NCBI GenBank assembly: GCA_023246415.1
Contig: JAHFIK010000051.1
Coordinates: 1 to 6,528 of the forward strand
Length of the DNA: 6,528 bases
Direction: 5' to 3'
DNA from: Candidatus Uhrbacteria bacterium
Lineage (GTDB): Bacteria > Patescibacteriota > Patescibacteriia > 2-12-FULL-60-25
In this document: positions 4,848-6,528 of the stretch, piece after piece
How positions within the stretch are numbered: position 1 is the first letter of the stretch
How the letters are laid out: each line of letters starts with the position of its first letter
Notes under the pieces: model-generated
What the model was told of the DNA's origin: nothing
The model's input: only the letters and a program-made list of their open reading frames with translations
The model's database searches: none
Made by a program: the position numbers and the translations under genes

Positions 4848-6074
4848 TTGAGAGATCGTCTGATTGACGAAAACACCAATATTTGCTACATATCGACCAC
4901 GTTCTTTCATAGTGAAATAACGCAACAGAAAGTGAGAAAATCGGTGATCCACCTCCCATTAAAAGAAAATCCTGCCGACCGAAATACGTTCTTTGTCGTT
5001 GATGGCGTCCCCGTTACTCGTGAAACCGATCCAAATTTACGCCACGTCCTTTACCTCACTCCAACAGAGTGGGATGCGTGGGATTCAATCGTTTTACATC
5101 TAGACGTGATCGACGGCCAACAGCGTGTCGGCATTCTGAGAGACCCGGAAAAGCTTTTTGAGTATTGGTGCAAATCCGAGCTACAGAAACGAATTACGCC
5201 AAATGAATTCAGACGGTCTATCGACCGGTTCATAGACGCAGGCATTCTTGTTCAGGTTCCTGGGACCACGTATCCTGCGCGTGAAACCTATCGGTTCGCC
5301 CATGATCCGCACACCTTTAGAACCGTACCGATTACACGACGGGTCCCAATAGATCTCGACGAAACGAATACGCAAATTCGTCGCGTCTTAGCCGCTGCTC
5401 GAGAACAAACTGAACAGCTGTCCATCAGCGGCGTCCGTGAGCTCTATGCAAAACAGTACACGGATCAAGAGCTCACTCCATCGACGCTCGCCGAATGGAT
5501 CCTCACCGGAAAAATGATCGCCGAAGAAACAGACACTGCGCCCAGACGCTATGTATTCGGTTTCTTTCTCTTTATCCAATGCGATGAAAGCGATCAACCG
5601 ATGGCACTTCCCTCCTTCGCCGGATTCGAACCCTACCGGTTAATTGAAGAGTCTGAAATTCCCATGTCGGCTGGTCGGATATTCATGACGCATCGATCCG
5701 ATAATGCAGTCGAGTTCACGATGCTCCCGATACTGAGGTGCATGGTTCATGAAACAGATAATGTCCATCTGTTTCATGAAGACGGAACGTCGCGTGATCC
5801 GATGAAAGATGATGAATCCATCAGACGACTCGGTGACTTCGAACTTCATGAACGGATTACGATGCTCCAGTATTTCTCGGATCACTGTGCAGAGTGGCAA
5901 CGAATTCATCAAATTGAATCCGATCGCAGAAAAGCAATTGAGCAGCAACGGCTTGCCGAAATACAACGACGTTCCAAGTTAGTGGAACGTAGGCAAAAGC
6001 TGACAGAACAAGCTCATGAAATTGAACTAGAACTCTCACAGCTCGAGTCGGAACTTTCTGTCACAGATCACTAG
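4848..6074 (+). CDS. Orphan protein with possible winged-helix segments and a C-terminal coiled coil
   Basis: This open frame gives 408 residues from a TTG start at 4848. No in-frame ATG occurs until residue 223, so a non-ATG start is required. GTG at 4932 or 4944 is possible if the internal promoter at 4864-4892 is real. GGTGA 6 nt before TTG is a weak ribosome site. The protein looks cytoplasmic. Residues about 71-150 look like a winged helix, with helices around 100-115 and ITPNEFRRSIDRFIDAGILV at 116-135, then a possible wing ending ETYRF. A weaker similar pattern follows at about 193-240 (ELTPSTLAEW, then GKMIAEE, then RRYVF). The middle (241-345) shows no motif I know. Residues about 345-404 are rich in Glu, Gln, Arg and Leu, typical of a coiled coil and hence oligomerisation. 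A DNA-binding regulator is a reasonable inference, perhaps acting on the dyad just upstream. No family is recognised. A hairpin terminator follows the stop. Confidence 0.8.
   Translation: MRDRLIDENTNICYISTTFFHSEITQQKVRKSVIHLPLKENPADRNTFFVVDGVPVTRETDPNLRHVLYLTPTEWDAWDSIVLHLDVIDGQQRVGILRDPEKLFEYWCKSELQKRITPNEFRRSIDRFIDAGILVQVPGTTYPARETYRFAHDPHTFRTVPITRRVPIDLDETNTQIRRVLAAAREQTEQLSISGVRELYAKQYTDQELTPSTLAEWILTGKMIAEETDTAPRRYVFGFFLFIQCDESDQPMALPSFAGFEPYRLIEESEIPMSAGRIFMTHRSDNAVEFTMLPILRCMVHETDNVHLFHEDGTSRDPMKDDESIRRLGDFELHERITMLQYFSDHCAEWQRIHQIESDRRKAIEQQRLAEIQRRSKLVERRQKLTEQAHEIELELSQLESELSVTDH
4864..4892 (+). promoter_or_regulatory. Candidate promoter inside the annotated 5' end of the 408-residue orphan
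   Basis: TTGACG (4864-4869, 5 of 6 matches) and TACATA (4887-4892, 3 of 6) have a 17-nt spacer, with TGC directly before the -10, as in the extended promoter of the gene at 907. If used, the start point would be near 4899 and translation would begin at GTG 4932 or 4944, removing 28 or 32 residues from the annotated protein. Confidence 0.35.
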
Positions 6075-6085
6075 CACATAAATAT

Positions 6086-6135
6086 GCCGTCGTATTGTAG
6101 GGGGTCTCCCGCAGTACGACGGCTCTGCTTTTTTT
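6086..6135 (+). terminator. Intrinsic terminator after the 408-residue orphan
   Basis: GCCGTCGTA (6086-6094) pairs perfectly with 6115-6123. The stem extends inwards by about three more pairs through a T/G wobble. A run of seven T's follows at 6129-6135. The hairpin begins 11 nt after the stop. The downstream tract read on the other strand is AT-rich but interrupted, so termination of the convergent tsaE there is possible but weaker. Confidence 0.85.
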
Positions 6136-6147
6136 AAATAATATTTT

Positions 6148-6528
6148 TCAAGACAGTATCGCGCGTCTCCCCTCCCCGGCAATTTCAATCGTCAGGGCGA
6201 GATGCGGATGAGTGGCGAGCCATTCTGGAATCTGTTCTGGCCACTCAATGACGAGGATTGTTCCCGGCGTTTCCAATTCTTCATCAAGATCAAGCGGCAG
6301 GAGATCAATTTCGCGTTCAATGCGATAGGCGTCGAGATGCAAGAGACGTGAGAGACCTTTTTTTGAAATCGGATACGTTCGCAACATCGTGAACGTCGGG
6401 CTCTTTGGATTCCGCGTGGACCCCAGCTCCTGCGCGAGCGCCTGCACGAAGGTTGTTTTTCCGGCGCCTAACGGACCGGAAAGCGTGAGGATGGAACCAT
6501 CGCTGAGTTGAGACGCGATCGCGCTTGC
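6148..6528 (-). CDS. tsaE: TsaE, tRNA t6A37 biosynthesis ATPase (5' end outside window)
   Basis: The reverse frame is open from the window edge to TGA at 6150-6148 and yields 126 residues. TsaE (YjeE) is the P-loop ATPase that works with TsaD and TsaB to attach threonylcarbamoyl to A37 of ANN-decoding tRNAs in the cytoplasm. The visible part has Walker A GPLGAGKTT at visible residues 18-26. The family hallmarks SPTFTML (43-49), HLDAYR (64-69) and the Walker B-like ILVIEWPE (91-98) follow in the correct order. Family members are usually about 130-160 residues, so only about 5-30 N-terminal residues should be missing. A GTG at 6447 would start the protein after the Walker A lysine and is not a real start. 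The gene faces the 408-residue orphan convergently, with 73 nt between the stops. No other t6A gene is in view. Confidence 0.95.
   Translation of the reverse strand, partial: ASAIASQLSDGSILTLSGPLGAGKTTFVQALAQELGSTRNPKSPTFTMLRTYPISKKGLSRLLHLDAYRIEREIDLLPLDLDEELETPGTILVIEWPEQIPEWLATHPHLALTIEIAGEGRRAILS

Noticed and set aside
4601..4867. An 88-codon plus-strand open frame crossing the divergent control region
   Set aside because: It overlaps the start of the minus-strand orphan with its strong Shine-Dalgarno, has no ribosome site of its own and reads through the dyad. It appears to be a shadow.
6148..6447. TsaE starting at GTG 6447 as a 99-residue protein
   Set aside because: The frame continues upstream through a perfect Walker A motif to the window edge, so the real start lies beyond 6528.

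Overview
The window looks like bacterial chromosome from a member of the Patescibacteria (CPR). This is an inference from several things. Intergenic gaps are short. Several orphan proteins sit around a type IV pilus-type assembly ATPase and TsaE. Two divergent genes have extended -10 boxes almost touching their start codons. The standard genetic code fits, because TGA is used only as a stop in the genes read here. That argues against the code-25 Gracilibacteria/Absconditabacteria group. Nothing in the window fixes a lower taxon.

Layout from left to right. (1) Positions 1-907, minus strand, hold the 5' portion of a gene for a membrane-anchored extracytoplasmic protein; its 3' end lies outside the window. 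(2) Positions 908-1110 are a divergent control region. It has two TGnTATACT-type promoters facing outwards and a 76-bp near-perfect palindrome between them. (3) Positions 1111-2118, plus strand, encode a polytopic membrane protein of unrecognised function. (4) Positions 2119-2202 are a second, 84-bp palindrome that exactly fills most of the gap between that gene and the next. (5) Positions 2208-4082, plus strand, encode a GspE/PilB-family ATPase with all hallmark motifs. (6) A bidirectional terminator at about 4083-4130 separates it from a convergent gene. (7) Positions 4145-4738 (minus) and 4848-6074 (plus) are two divergent orphan genes sharing a 109-bp control region with an inverted repeat. 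(8) A hairpin plus T-tract at 6086-6135 terminates the second orphan. (9) Positions 6148-6528, minus strand, hold nearly all of tsaE, cut at its 5' end.

The membrane protein and the ATPase are probably cotranscribed, because no separate promoter is visible between them. The ATPase would power assembly of type IV pilus-like fibres at the inner membrane. A functional link between the two is inferred only from adjacency. The divergent pair at 4145-6074 is bounded by a terminator on each side and forms a self-contained unit between two conserved genes.

The most unusual content is the pair of intergenic palindromes. Their arms are unrelated in sequence, but both are built from 7-bp repeats and both carry TCGGCCGG at or beside the centre. 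The second point of interest is the pair of apparently leaderless divergent promoters. The third is the orphan divergent module with a structured 5' leader.
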